Below, piece by piece: positions 1-8,212 of a stretch of DNA of 64,000 nucleotides (positions are counted from its first letter, which is position 1; every line of letters begins with the position of its first letter). Below the pieces are notes generated by a model. It was given only the letters and a program-made list of their open reading frames with translations, did not search any database and was not told where the DNA came from. The position numbers and the translations under genes were made by a program. This DNA comes from Mycetohabitans endofungorum. GTDB lineage: Bacteria > Pseudomonadota > Gammaproteobacteria > Burkholderiales > Burkholderiaceae. The stretch is taken from NCBI RefSeq assembly GCF_037477895.1, contig NZ_CP132744.1, forward strand, positions 1,364,001 to 1,428,000. Direction: 5' to 3'.

Positions 1-149
1 GCTTATTCAAAGGCCGCAATTTTGGCAAGCAGCTGGTTAAGCTGGTCTAAGCGCGCGCCAGGCACGGATACGGCGTGGGCGCGCACGCAGTTGGCGTCTC
101 ATTGGCGCCTGACGCGGATCGCAGTCCGTTTGCCTCTGCGTCGGACCGC
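1..149 (-). other. Unassigned window edge downstream of ygfZ
   Basis: A minus-strand frame ends with a stop at 3-5 (last residues LNQLLAKIAAFE). It is closed by an upstream stop in the same frame, so it could be a short or frameshifted gene tail. I do not recognise it. Confidence 0.2.
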
Positions 150-1175
150 TCAAGGCGCTTGCGTCGGCAGCGGGTACGGCAGCGGTAAAAACGCCAGCGT
201 TGGGCCGTGCGGAGAGCCGACGTGGATCGAGCCGGTATCGAGTGCGCCAAGCTTAAGCTGGACCAGGCAATCGACACCGCCTTCGGGAGCCGCAGCGGCA
301 TTGACTACCATCCCGCACGGCTGGCTAGGGTCCTCCGAATGAAACACCTCGACGCCGGCGTGCGCCTGCGCGGCGTGTGCCAGCACCGTGCGGCGCTTGA
401 TCGTGCCGCGATACTGAGAACGGGCGACCACTTCCTGCCCCGGATAGCAGCCCTTGCGGAAGTTGACGCCACCGACTAGTTCGAAATTTATCATCTGCGG
501 CACGAACTGCTCGCTCGTCGCGGCATTCACACGCGGCTCGCCCGCGCGGATGTCAAGCCAGTCCCACAGTGCGGGATCGGCCCGTCGCGCGCGATGCGTC
601 GCATCCAGTGCGGCAAGCTTCGCCTCAACTGCGGCCTTCGGCCCGACCCACAAGAAACGGGGCATGCTGTTCGCATCCGGCATGCGGATCAATTCCCCGC
701 AGGCCGCGTCAATCTTCACGTGCACGCCGTCGGGCAACGCGTCGAAACACTGCGATAGCGCGGCACGGACATCGCCGGCAAAGCCGACCACGGCAAGGCC
801 GTCGGTGGCGTTGATCAGCCGCGCTTTCGCACGTAGCACGAACATCGACAATCGCTTCTGAAGCGGCGCGACCAGATCCGCGGAAACCAGCATGCGCACC
901 GCATCGCCGGCACGCCAAACCAGCAACGTGGCAAGCAGTCGCCCCTTGGGTGAACAAAAGCCGGCCAGCCGCACGCTGCCTGCTTCGAGCGTTTGAATAT
1001 CATTGGTCAATTGACCATGCAGGAAGCCCGCTGCGTCGTCGCCGTGCACATCGATCACGCCGAACTGGTCGAGCACTATATAAGCACCCCGTTCAGCGTG
1101 AAGCGCGTCGAACGCGTCGGTGTCACGCCCCGCATCGCCTGGCCCGATGGCTTTAGAGAATGTATTCATGTTCAA
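150..1175 (-). CDS. ygfZ: YgfZ/GcvT-fold folate-binding protein
   Basis: A 341-residue cytosolic protein of the YgfZ family, which binds tetrahydrofolate and supports repair or maturation of iron-sulfur enzymes. The family hallmark KGCYPGQE is at residues 241-248, preceded by GGVNFR; its cysteine is the conserved functional residue. N-terminal GcvT-like features (HGQLTNDI, CSPKGRLLA) lie near residues 53-85. Length is normal. In Burkholderia this gene usually sits back to back with mltG; here the divergent partner is 25 kb away, so the prophage split the pair. Family call secure. Confidence 0.93.
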   Translation of the reverse strand: MNMNTFSKAIGPGDAGRDTDAFDALHAERGAYIVLDQFGVIDVHGDDAAGFLHGQLTNDIQTLEAGSVRLAGFCSPKGRLLATLLVWRAGDAVRMLVSADLVAPLQKRLSMFVLRAKARLINATDGLAVVGFAGDVRAALSQCFDALPDGVHVKIDAACGELIRMPDANSMPRFLWVGPKAAVEAKLAALDATHRARRADPALWDWLDIRAGEPRVNAATSEQFVPQMINFELVGGVNFRKGCYPGQEVVARSQYRGTIKRRTVLAHAAQAHAGVEVFHSEDPSQPCGMVVNAAAAPEGGVDCLVQLKLGALDTGSIHVGSPHGPTLAFLPLPYPLPTQAP

Positions 1176-1297
1176 GCTGCGTTGTCAATTCTGACTTTGG
1201 CTTAGGCAAGCAAGTATTATATGCTTTCTGGCTATATTGGCGATATCCGCCAATGGCACACCCGGCAAGGCTTTCAGCCATTCCGGATTAGATGCCT

Positions 1298-1326
1298 TGT
1301 GCCATAGAATAGGCCGTGTGCCATAG
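1298..1326. repeat. Candidate left attachment region (attL)
   Basis: TGTGCCATAG occurs twice, at 1298-1307 and 1317-1326, just beyond the 3' end of the integrase gene. The same 10-mer is at 26363-26372 on the far side of the phage genes, in the same orientation. An integrase-proximal short direct repeat bracketing phage genes is what an attachment core looks like. The exact crossover is not provable here. Confidence 0.4.
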
Positions 1327-1331
1327 ATTGA

Positions 1332-2384
1332 TTATCGTAGCGGTCTGACGCGCTCAGGTTTGCGGCGATAAATCCGTTCTGTAACCTTGCCGTCAGCGTG
1401 TGCTAACAAGCGGCGGGCGTGCTCTAACGTCTGTGCATCACTGGCGCACTTCGCGCGCAGGTCATGTTCAGTGAATCGCTCTTTGATTTTTGTGACCCTG
1501 AGGACCTTGTTCATAAAGTTGTGCCACATCCCGTCCCATCCCCTGGCGAGTCCGTTTTCTTCGTTGTAATAGCACGCGCCCCGGCCTGTGCAGAAGAGCC
1601 ACGGTGCAACATGGACCGGACGCGCGGCCTTGGCTGCGGCAACCGCAGCACGTAGCTCATCGGACCACTCAATGATTAGCTGCTTTCCGGTGGAGCTTTT
1701 GGTCTTGCCGGGTGTCACATGAATGCCATCTTCCTTGAGACTGGATTCCGTAATACGCAACAGGTCGCCGCGTCGCAGGCCGGTAAGAAGCTTGATTCGG
1801 ATATACGCCTGGATCGCACGAACGCTTCCTGATTTCCGGCGCGCAGGCAGCGACAGGCACTCGATGATTTCCCAGTCTTCAATGTACCGGTCACGTGGCT
1901 TTTCGCCTTTGAGACGCACTTCGCCCTTGAACGGGTGCCGATCAAGATAGCCCCACTCAACGGCTTTCGTGTACGCGTGCGACAGCACTGCGACTTCGCG
2001 CCGGGCAGCGACTTTTGCTATCCGCTTATCGAGGTATTGATAGACGTGCCTTGGTTTCAGCGATGCGAGGGGCACGTTGCCCAACACCGCGCGTAGCCGC
2101 TTCAGCGCGACAGCATTGTTTGTCTGCGTGGTGACCTTTTTTGTAGGCACGACTTGGAGCGCGTAGCGCTCAAGCAGATCGCCGATCGTTCTGGCATCGT
2201 CAATGTGCTTGATGCGTTCCGCCCATGTACGATAGGCTTCGGGTAATGTCTTGCCAAGCTGGAAAGACTGCTTACCATCCCAAGCAGCTTCGTGCCCCGT
2301 GGGTACACGGTAATAATATGCACCGTGCAAAAATCGCCAGCGCTTTGGAAGTCCCTTGTTTTCTTTGTTCCTTGGTTTAGGCAT
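1332..2384 (-). CDS. int: Phage tyrosine-recombinase integrase
   Basis: A 350-residue tyrosine recombinase that would integrate and excise the prophage. The catalytic set is visible: Arg in TGLRRGD (about 204), H307 and R310 in HDLR, H329 in LLAHAD, and nucleophile Y339 in RIYRR. The N-terminal 60 residues carry a basic arm-binding-type region, followed by a SAM-like core-binding domain to about 160. The start codon overlaps the stop of the DUF4224 gene (TAATG), so the two are translationally coupled. It is the last gene of the leftward early operon and points at the candidate attL. No lesion seen. Confidence 0.93.
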   Translation of the reverse strand: MPKPRNKENKGLPKRWRFLHGAYYYRVPTGHEAAWDGKQSFQLGKTLPEAYRTWAERIKHIDDARTIGDLLERYALQVVPTKKVTTQTNNAVALKRLRAVLGNVPLASLKPRHVYQYLDKRIAKVAARREVAVLSHAYTKAVEWGYLDRHPFKGEVRLKGEKPRDRYIEDWEIIECLSLPARRKSGSVRAIQAYIRIKLLTGLRRGDLLRITESSLKEDGIHVTPGKTKSSTGKQLIIEWSDELRAAVAAAKAARPVHVAPWLFCTGRGACYYNEENGLARGWDGMWHNFMNKVLRVTKIKERFTEHDLRAKCASDAQTLEHARRLLAHADGKVTERIYRRKPERVRPLR

Positions 2385-2644
2385 TACGCAGCGCTCCAGT
2401 TCGCATCAATATCACGGTCGTCGCGGAGCGTGACACATGCGACGCCGAGGATTTGTTCGACGTGAAGGCGCGACACGATGAGGCGTCCGTCTGCTCGAAC
2501 CTTGTGTTCGATGCCCATCATGCGCAGGGTTGTTTCCTGTGCGGAACGCTTGCTGCGACCGGTCAATTCGACCAGTTCGTCCTGTGTGAGAAACATGGGT
2601 CTTGGCAGGGTTTGGGGGATGTGGATGGCATTGCTGTTTTTCAT
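2384..2644 (-). CDS. DUF4224 small protein, likely excisionase/integration partner
   Basis: An 86-residue protein with the DUF4224 pattern FLTQDELVELTGRSKRSAQ followed by a short winged-helix-like tail. In many prophages this family sits directly upstream of the integrase and is thought to act as a DNA-binding accessory factor; that role is inferred from position. I chose the ATG at 2644, which has a GGAG upstream, over a TTG 18 bases earlier. It overlaps the integrase start. Confidence 0.75.
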   Translation of the reverse strand: MKNSNAIHIPQTLPRPMFLTQDELVELTGRSKRSAQETTLRMMGIEHKVRADGRLIVSRLHVEQILGVACVTLRDDRDIDANWSAA

Positions 2645-2871
2645 ATCACGCTTTTTCTCCAACCCATGCCAGGTTTTTTATCGCCCACTGCCTTTTTTTG
2701 TTTCCTCCAGCCGGGCGAGAAGTGGTTTGTCAGATAGCGCCCGCAGACACATGCGAACGAGATAAGCACACGAATGCGCAAGAGTTTCACGCCAGGCTCT
2801 TCAATAAATTGATCATTGATAAGTTCGAATTTCTTGACAATGGTCATGCCTTCACCGTTCGGGTTGTTCAC
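2641..2871 (-). pseudogene. Duplicated 5' end of the hexapeptide-repeat gene, frameshifted
   Basis: The first ~40 residues (MNNPNGEGMTIVKKFELIND...) repeat the start of the intact gene at 3436, but the frame then departs where the intact copy has AGDIGGYVEKEEN. The start codon here is GTG. About 70 bp of DNA around 2805-2871 nearly match 3370-3436. The reading frame that remains (76 residues) ends in non-family sequence, so this is a broken partial copy made by a local duplication. Confidence 0.6.
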
Positions 2872-2889
2872 GGTATCGATTCTTCTTGG

Positions 2890-3253
2890 AGAGTCAGTGC
2901 ACTCGCGCGTTGCCGGACACGCGTGCGTCGCCGGACACCTGCACGTTGCCGCACATTTGTACGTAGTCGGATACTCAAGCGTTGCTGGACACCCACACGT
3001 AGCCGGATACCCGTGCGTAGTCGAACACCCGCGCGTCGCCGGACACTAGAGCGTCACCGGACACCCGCGCGTTGCCAGACACCCATGCGTTGCCAGACAC
3101 CCGCGCGTAGTCGAATACCCGTGCGTTGTCGAATACCTGCGCGTTGCCGGACACCCGTGTGTAGCCGAATACCTGTGCGTTGTCGAACACCCGCGCGTCG
3201 CCGGATACCTGCGCGTTGCCGTATACCCGTGCATTGCCAAACACCCACGCGTT
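2890..3253. repeat. 18-bp coding repeats (hexapeptide units)
   Basis: About twenty degenerate 18-bp units of the type gtgtccggcaacgcgcgg on the minus strand. Each encodes a hexapeptide such as VSGNAR or VFDNAR. They form the body of the hexapeptide protein and run on past its stop at 2975 for another ~85 bp in the same frame, so the array was once longer. Confidence 0.8.
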
Positions 3254-3436
3254 GTTTGCTTGCGAAAGGTTCTCTTCTTTCTCCACGTAACCGCCGATAT
3301 CACCAGCGCTGACGCCTGCGAACGAGACAAGTGCGCGGATGCGGAAGAGCCTTACACCAAACTCTTCAATAAATTGATCATCGATAAGTTTGAATTTCTT
3401 GATAATGGTCATGCCTTCACCGTTTGGGTTGTTCAT
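2975..3436 (-). CDS. Phage left-handed beta-helix hexapeptide-repeat protein
   Basis: A 153-residue protein. Residues 1-60 match the phage family whose N terminus reads IRALVSFAGVSAGDIGGYVE; the rest is a run of V-[SF]-G/D-N/D-A-[RQW] hexapeptides expected to wind into a left-handed beta helix. The ATG at 3436 has a strong AAGGAGA site; the upstream frame (18 codons) lacks one. The stop at 2975 truncates the repeat array, because further in-frame units follow it. The function of this prophage family is unknown to me. Confidence 0.7.
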   Translation of the reverse strand: MNNPNGEGMTIIKKFKLIDDQFIEEFGVRLFRIRALVSFAGVSAGDIGGYVEKEENLSQANNAWVFGNARVYGNAQVSGDARVFDNAQVFGYTRVSGNAQVFDNARVFDYARVSGNAWVSGNARVSGDALVSGDARVFDYARVSGYVWVSSNA

Positions 3437-3495
3437 GGTGCCAATTCTCCTTGGGTAGACGGACGGTTGTTTCACCAAAGCATGAGACATCTGCG

Positions 3496-4002
3496 TTAAG
3501 GCTTGATTTCGAGGCGCTGGCTGTATTCGATCCGACAGCCCGGCACGTCGCCCCCATCTTTGATTGCTCGTGCGATCAACTTCTTGTCTGGCTTTGGCGG
3601 TGGAGGTGGCGGATCTGTCATGTACGCCATTGGAACCTGGCGCTCGTCATCGATGACGACCTTGGCAGGGTTCTCACGCACGGCAAGCTTGAAGTACGGG
3701 CATTCGAGCTTTTGCACGCCGCTCATTAGCATGTTTTGCAGCAGATATGCTCTGATTCGCTCTGCAAGTTTCGCATAGGTTTGCGCACGCGTCTGCATTT
3801 GTTCAATCGCGATTTGAATCTGCTCCGCCGACGCTTCGAGGTTGCGAATCACGAACGCAACGTTTTGAGCTTTGGTGATTAAATCTCCGCTAATCGATTC
3901 AAGCGTGTCTGCTACGGTTTGCTCATCGATATCGAGTTCCACCAGTCTATCGGCCGCTTGTCGGTACTCACTGGCAATTTGGTATAAGGTCAGGTCACTC
4001 AC
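3496..4002 (-). CDS. Siphovirus Gp157-like protein
   Basis: A 168-residue, mostly helical protein with the Gp157 pattern: an N-terminal LTLYQIASEYRQ segment, a long coiled-coil middle (residues 20-95), then KLAVRENPAKVVI and a proline run near residue 132. The family occurs next to phage recombination and SSB genes; a role in replication or resistance has been suggested for it, unproven here. It lies 9 bp after the SSB-like gene in the same operon. Confidence 0.8.
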   Translation of the reverse strand: MSDLTLYQIASEYRQAADRLVELDIDEQTVADTLESISGDLITKAQNVAFVIRNLEASAEQIQIAIEQMQTRAQTYAKLAERIRAYLLQNMLMSGVQKLECPYFKLAVRENPAKVVIDDERQVPMAYMTDPPPPPPKPDKKLIARAIKDGGDVPGCRIEYSQRLEIKP

Positions 4003-4011
4003 ACCAACTCC

Positions 4012-4641
4012 TCAAAAGGGAATGTCGTCATCTATGCCCGACGAACTGTTAGCGTCAGGTATAGGGCCGCCCGGCTGAGAAGCTTGCCCCACAACGCGCT
4101 TCAACGGACGATGGCGAAGCGCCTGGATCATCTTCGAGAGTTGCGTCGGCTCAACCTTTTTGTCGAGGATTTCTCCAGCCATCAATCCGCTTGAGGCCTC
4201 AAAAAAGGCGGCGGGCACGACTTTGGTTCCGATGCTTCCGTCCTTTTTTAGATAGTCCTCAGTTTCAAACAAAATGCCTACTTGCTTGTTCATGAGATCC
4301 TTGAACACCTCGGTGTCAAACTCCTGAACGCTGTTCGTTTCCCGGCCCCACTTCTTCACGGTGGCGTGAGAGGGAGTGATGCTTTTGATATGCAAGCACG
4401 CCATCAGCGCTTGTAACTGCTTGAAGCCGAACAGTGGTTCGCCTTGTGCTTTCATGGTCCAAAGCGTGAAATTTGCGCTCAAGCGTTCTGGTGTCTCGAA
4501 TGCAAAGTCGATGCCACAGGTGCCTTTGGCGCTCGTTACATCTTCTGCGCGGGTGAATATCCCAACATACTTTCCAATGTCAGTGATACGTACGATGCGT
4601 TCATCGGCTTGACGTGCTACGTTTGTGTCTAGTGCATACAT
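4012..4641 (-). CDS. Phage SSB-like protein with acidic tail
   Basis: A 209-residue protein. The fold is not certain from sequence, but the C terminus GIDDDIPF is the acidic tip typical of single-strand DNA-binding proteins, and the preceding 25 residues are Gly/Ser/Pro-rich like an SSB linker. It sits between a Sak4-like ATPase and a Gp157-like gene, the usual place for a phage ssDNA-binding protein. It would bind ssDNA and recruit the recombinase. The alternative is an unrelated phage protein with a coincidental acidic end. Confidence 0.6.
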   Translation of the reverse strand: MYALDTNVARQADERIVRITDIGKYVGIFTRAEDVTSAKGTCGIDFAFETPERLSANFTLWTMKAQGEPLFGFKQLQALMACLHIKSITPSHATVKKWGRETNSVQEFDTEVFKDLMNKQVGILFETEDYLKKDGSIGTKVVPAAFFEASSGLMAGEILDKKVEPTQLSKMIQALRHRPLKRVVGQASQPGGPIPDANSSSGIDDDIPF

Positions 4642-4654
4642 GATGTGTTTCCGT

Positions 4655-5302
4655 TCAGGCGGTTTCGTTCAGTTCGTAGAAGGCGGTAATGGCGTGATCA
4701 ACCGCTGACAGGTCATTCGGAATGCGCTCTGATCCGAACAAACCCATCGGACTTTTAACGGTGTCGCGTCCGTTGTTACGTGTGGTGAAGGTGTATTCGC
4801 TATCGGTCACGTCGGTGCGTAGAACGATTGTGAACATCCCTTCGATCGTAATCTTCTCGTCCAACATCTTTCCGATCGTCTTGATCTTCGTGGTGCCTGA
4901 CTGATCTTCTTCGGTATGGCTGAGCACATAAACGCGCACGTCATCGGGCAGCATGCCGGCAGCGCAGAGTACATCCCATGCGTGGCGGCCAATCTCGGTG
5001 AACTTGTCAAATCCCCGTTCGTCGCTGCGGCGCATGAATTCGTTGGCAAGCATGTACTGGAAGTCGTCCAGCACAATGACCTTGCGTCTGGTATGCTGCA
5101 TGATCGTGATAATCTTTTGGGATTGATCCGATACGAGGATGTTGCCCGCCTTGTCCTTCGTGTGATAAGCCCATCCTGCTGCACGAAAAGGCAGCGGCTT
5201 ACGGATAGTCTGGATCAAGAGGGTGTGTGCCGGGTCCATCTTGCAGAGGGAGGTGGACTTTCCGGTTCCGCTCTGACCGAGAATCAGCGTTGCGATGCTC
5301 AT
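4655..5302 (-). CDS. Phage RecA-fold ATPase (Sak4-like)
   Basis: A 215-residue P-loop protein with Walker A GQSGTGKST (residues 9-17) and Walker B KVIVLDDFQ (about 74-82). A further conserved stretch VYVLSHTEED follows near 125. Size and layout fit the Sak4 group of single-strand annealing/RecA-core phage proteins. It is the first clear gene of a three-gene recombination module with the SSB-like and Gp157-like genes. No lesion is visible, so this part of the defective prophage may still be functional. Confidence 0.75.
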   Translation of the reverse strand: MSIATLILGQSGTGKSTSLCKMDPAHTLLIQTIRKPLPFRAAGWAYHTKDKAGNILVSDQSQKIITIMQHTRRKVIVLDDFQYMLANEFMRRSDERGFDKFTEIGRHAWDVLCAAGMLPDDVRVYVLSHTEEDQSGTTKIKTIGKMLDEKITIEGMFTIVLRTDVTDSEYTFTTRNNGRDTVKSPMGLFGSERIPNDLSAVDHAITAFYELNETA

Positions 5303-5387
5303 CTTTGACTCCTTGCGATTCGTGCCATTGAAGAAATTCTTGTAACTCTTGTTGCTGCCGGTAGTCGGGGCCGTGATCAGTGATCAT
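5199..5387 (-). CDS. Possible small phage ORF overlapping the Sak4 start
   Basis: A 62-codon minus-strand frame whose first 26 residues (MITDHGPDYRQQQELQEFLQ...) lie in the gap before the Sak4 gene and read like protein. The remainder overlaps the Sak4 start in another frame. It may encode a small phage protein or be chance. No family recognised. Confidence 0.25.
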   Translation of the reverse strand: MITDHGPDYRQQQELQEFLQWHESQGVKDEHRNADSRSERNRKVHLPLQDGPGTHPLDPDYP

Positions 5388-5508
5388 GTGTTTCTCATGT
5401 CAAAGACGACAGGGTTCGGGATGCCCGTGCGTCTCCGGACGCCACAAGGAAGGGGACAGATTTGTGCTATGCTGTGTGGTATCTGGCTCAGTTTCCTGAC
5501 ATTTCGCC

Positions 5509-5892
5509 ATGGCCGCCATCGCCTTCGACACACTGAAATTTGCCAACCGGCTCAAGACCGCCGGTGTGCCACCCGCGCAGGCTGAAGCGGAGGCCGAGGT
5601 GTTTGCGGATATCTTTGAAGCCAATTTCGACGCGTTGGCGACCAAGGCTGATCTGCGTGAACTCGAAATGCGCTTGGATGCCAAGGTGGACAAGGGATTC
5701 GCGGAAGTCAGGGGCGAGATTGATAAAAGATTTGCGGAATTCAGGGGCGAACTTGATAAAAGATTCGCGGAAGTCAGGGGCGAACTTGATAAAAGGTTTG
5801 CGGAAGCCAAAGGCGAAGCGTTGCTCCTTAAATGGATGCTCGGTGTGACGGTTGCTAGCACGACGTCTCTCCTAATCAGATCGTTCTTCTGA
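5509..5892 (+). CDS. DUF1640-like coiled-coil protein with C-terminal anchor
   Basis: A 127-residue protein. The N terminus (FDTLKFANRLKTAGVPPAQA) and the KADLRELEMRLD segment are typical of DUF1640/CCDC90-type bacterial proteins. Residues 57-105 hold four 11-residue repeats of the form FAEVRGELDKR, giving a long coiled coil, then a hydrophobic segment (about 108-124) likely anchors it in the membrane. It runs opposite to the flanking phage operon, as cargo genes often do. Function unknown. Confidence 0.7.
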   Translation: MAAIAFDTLKFANRLKTAGVPPAQAEAEAEVFADIFEANFDALATKADLRELEMRLDAKVDKGFAEVRGEIDKRFAEFRGELDKRFAEVRGELDKRFAEAKGEALLLKWMLGVTVASTTSLLIRSFF

Positions 5893-5933
5893 AGAAGTAA
5901 CCTTTTTGCTCAAACGGCATGAGGCGCACGCTG

Positions 5934-6116
5934 TTACCTGTCGAGATTCACAACAATCAATACGCCTAGCGTGATTGCAAAGCATGCGAGCGCGACGGCT
6001 CTATCCGACATTCCGGACCGAAGAAGAATCCGATCCCACAGCGGCGGGGTGATGTCCTTGGCATCGTTTAGGCCGGTAAGGCGCTTGTTTTCGGTGCAAG
6101 TCCTGGTCTTGTGCAT
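5934..6116 (-). CDS. Small single-span membrane protein
   Basis: A 60-residue frame with one C-terminal hydrophobic segment (about residues 40-57, ALACFAITLGVLIVVNL). It ends just before and is spaced 1 bp from the next upstream gene in the leftward operon. I recognise no family; it could be an early phage membrane protein. Confidence 0.45.
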   Translation of the reverse strand: MHKTRTCTENKRLTGLNDAKDITPPLWDRILLRSGMSDRAVALACFAITLGVLIVVNLDR

Positions 6117-6117
6117 C

Positions 6118-6462
6118 TCAGCGCTCCGTTTCTAATTTTCCGACGTCGCAGATAGCTTCTGTTTCTGCATCCTCGCGCATCGCGTCCAACACGATGTTTT
6201 TGACCATCGCGCCAAATTGAGCGTCGCTCACTAACCATGTGGCGCGCAGCGCTTCGCCGTGCTTCGACTGCATTGCGCTGTGCATACCGCCAACAATATC
6301 GTCATACGTCAGCCTGCTGACCTTACGTGCGAACCTCTCTTTGGCGATGGACGCAATGAGTTCGTCACGCTCCGTCTCGGCGTCTGCGCGGTCATCCATT
6401 TCTGCCTTTTCGCGGGCGTAGTGGTAGTCCCGGAGTTGATCCACATTTGTGTAGAGAGTCAT
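6118..6462 (-). CDS. Hypothetical early phage protein
   Basis: A 114-residue, highly charged helical protein (MTLYTNVDQLRDYHYAREKAE...). It is the first gene behind the leftward promoter at 6505-6533, so it would be the first early gene. No known domain recognised. Confidence 0.6.
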   Translation of the reverse strand: MTLYTNVDQLRDYHYAREKAEMDDRADAETERDELIASIAKERFARKVSRLTYDDIVGGMHSAMQSKHGEALRATWLVSDAQFGAMVKNIVLDAMREDAETEAICDVGKLETER

Positions 6463-6504
6463 AGCTGCCTCACTCGGTGCGCGTCAGGTAACGCCATAGA
6501 AGCA

Positions 6505-6533
6505 ACTATACGTCAATGAATATATACAGTCAA
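6505..6533 (-). promoter_or_regulatory. Leftward early promoter (PL-like)
   Basis: On the minus strand TTGACT (6533-6528), a 17-base spacer, and TATAGT (6510-6505) make a near-consensus sigma-70 promoter 43 bases before the ATG at 6462. A second TTGAC lies 17 bases inside the first, a possible direct-repeat operator for the prophage repressor. Confidence 0.6.
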
Positions 6534-7009
6534 TACGTAGATGAATAAATTTGCGTGTCGTTGTCAACCACGCGTGCGCACACTGTGGTGCGCGCGGCTA
6601 TCTATCAGGCTGAAAGGCATGTATTACGGACACGCGAACGCGCGAGGTAAATCATTCAGGGTCCAGCAGCGCTCGCTGACCCGATCACACGGACGAAGAT
6701 TCGATTTGATCTTGGGGCTTATCTAGAGAACGGCAGATGGGAGAACAGTTTATTCAATAGCCACGATAGTGGCCCACTGTACAAGTCTCATCATGCAGCA
6801 AGGCCAGTGAACGCTATAGTTTGTTGCTCTACTTTATTGATCTAAGGCAGGGTTTGACCAGCACATAGCACAGAACAAAAATAATATCAATGAATGAATA
6901 GAATTCTATAAATTCAAAAAATCATTGAATTTTTTTCTCTATCCATCATTTTTTTGCAAAATTCAACAATTCTCCCGTAGGGAAGCGAAATATTTTTGCA
7001 TTCTCTCGT
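6534..7009. other. Non-coding AT-rich stretch between PL-like promoter and repressor
   Basis: No convincing gene. A 61-codon plus frame at 6541-6726 lacks protein-like composition. 6870-6990 is strikingly AT-rich compared with the flanks and might hold repressor-gene termination or regulatory sequence; I see no clear hairpin. Confidence 0.4.
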
Positions 7010-7471
7010 TTAATGGGTTCCCGTATTCCTTTTAGGTTGTGATGCCTCCCACATCTCTACGGTGGCAAGCGCATACGTCTCAATTCTATCTTTGTGTTCC
7101 CTAGGAAGGGCATCAAAGCGATGTTGCGAAAAAGCGAATGGCCAAGTGCCCCGTATCCGTGTCCCAGGATGGGTCGCATGAAGCAACTCCTTCTCTCCAC
7201 GCCCTGTGAGCAGCCATTCCGCATGTATCGATAGGGCAATCGCGAGCTTGGCAATCGTGTCCGAATCCGGGTTTTCGGTATGTCCGCGCAGAAGTCTGTT
7301 GATAGTCGGCTGAGGCACGCCAGACATGCGTCCTAGAGCTGATTGGCTCTTCACACGTCGCTCTCGCATCACCTCTTTTAATCGATCGGCAAGTTCCATG
7401 TACGAAATATACGTTGGCGCATAACTGGCAGCCAAATAGCTATCCATCAATGGATTGACAGAATTATCCAT
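7010..7471 (-). CDS. Prophage repressor, XRE-family HTH
   Basis: A 153-residue protein. An XRE helix-turn-helix occupies residues 26-90 (ELADRLKEVMRERR, SQSALGRMSGVPQPTINRLL, IAKLAIALSIHAEWLLTGRG). There is no S24/LexA-like self-cleavage domain, so induction by RecA cleavage is unlikely. It is divergent from the Cro-like gene across a 39-bp gap, the classic lysis-lysogeny switch layout. The start could also be the internal Met at residue 25. Confidence 0.85.
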   Translation of the reverse strand: MDNSVNPLMDSYLAASYAPTYISYMELADRLKEVMRERRVKSQSALGRMSGVPQPTINRLLRGHTENPDSDTIAKLAIALSIHAEWLLTGRGEKELLHATHPGTRIRGTWPFAFSQHRFDALPREHKDRIETYALATVEMWEASQPKRNTGTH

Positions 7472-7510
7472 TTGGGTATAGATTGTGGGTCGGCCAAGAG
7501 GAGCAGTTGA

Positions 7511-7756
7511 ATGAAAAGTGCCAAGGATTTGATCGTCGAGTTACGTGCTGCTGGCTTAAGCCAAAGCCGTATTGCGCAAAGCACAAAACTCTCGCAAGCA
7601 ACTATCAGCCGGATCGAAAACGGCCAGTCAAATGACACCAGTATGTCGCATTGGGTGCGTATTCACGAACTCCACTCGACGTATTGTGCCCCGAGGCTTG
7701 CCCCTAACATTGCAGCAACAGCATCAGATTTGTCGCCGGCTCTCTCTACGGGATGA
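7511..7756 (+). CDS. Cro-like XRE-family HTH protein
   Basis: An 81-residue protein whose residues 5-45 form a helix-turn-helix (IVELRAAGLSQSRIAQ, LSQATISRIENG). It is divergent from the repressor and would repress or tune the rightward early genes. An AAGAGGAG ribosome site precedes the ATG. The last 25 residues look less protein-like, so the C terminus may be altered by a frameshift. Confidence 0.75.
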   Translation: MKSAKDLIVELRAAGLSQSRIAQSTKLSQATISRIENGQSNDTSMSHWVRIHELHSTYCAPRLAPNIAATASDLSPALSTG

Positions 7757-8212
7757 ACATGAAGCTCCAACCGCTTGCAGCGGTTTTTCAGCGTCGAGCA
7801 GCGTTGAGCGTATGGAACATCAGAAGAGCAGATGATCCAACTCGGTCCGAACTTGGAGGACTTGACACTTCTTTTGTCAAAGCAACGCGGACAGAAGAGG
7901 TGCGGCGGCTCCAACTCGCGCTCTGTCAGTTCGGCCGCCGGCTTCAAGGCGTAGCAAAGACATCCCCGCCGGGCACGATTTATCGAAGCTCGCAACGAGC
8001 ACGTTTGGTTTGCCGTTGAAGTAGCCAAGTACGGAATTTACGTCCATGCGAGCCTCGTTGTGTATGGATGGAAGAAATTAGAAGCTTCAATTTTTCATAC
8101 GGTGGCTCGCGTCCTTTTCCATGAGCAAGTCGATACCGTTCGTGTCATACCAAGAATTTTAGTTGAAGCAACGACACAACACGAGACAAACAATTTGCCG
8201 CGAGATGCTTTG
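7757..8212. other. Stretch with no confident gene (possible minus-strand Zn-ribbon ORF)
   Basis: A minus-strand frame at 7663-8028 (121 codons) contains AELTERELEPPHLFCPRCF and KFGPSWIICS, which resembles phage proteins with a CxxC pair. It overlaps the end of the Cro-like gene and the second Cys pair reads CSSD, so it may be a decayed gene. Plus-strand frames here look like shadows. Confidence 0.3.

Noticed and set aside
2890..3253. Regular short repeats resembling a CRISPR array
   Set aside because: Units are 18 bp without spacers and encode hexapeptides in one open frame.
6541..6726. 61-codon plus-strand ORF in the prophage control region
   Set aside because: Arg/Cys-rich, no ribosome site, and it overlaps the leftward promoter region.
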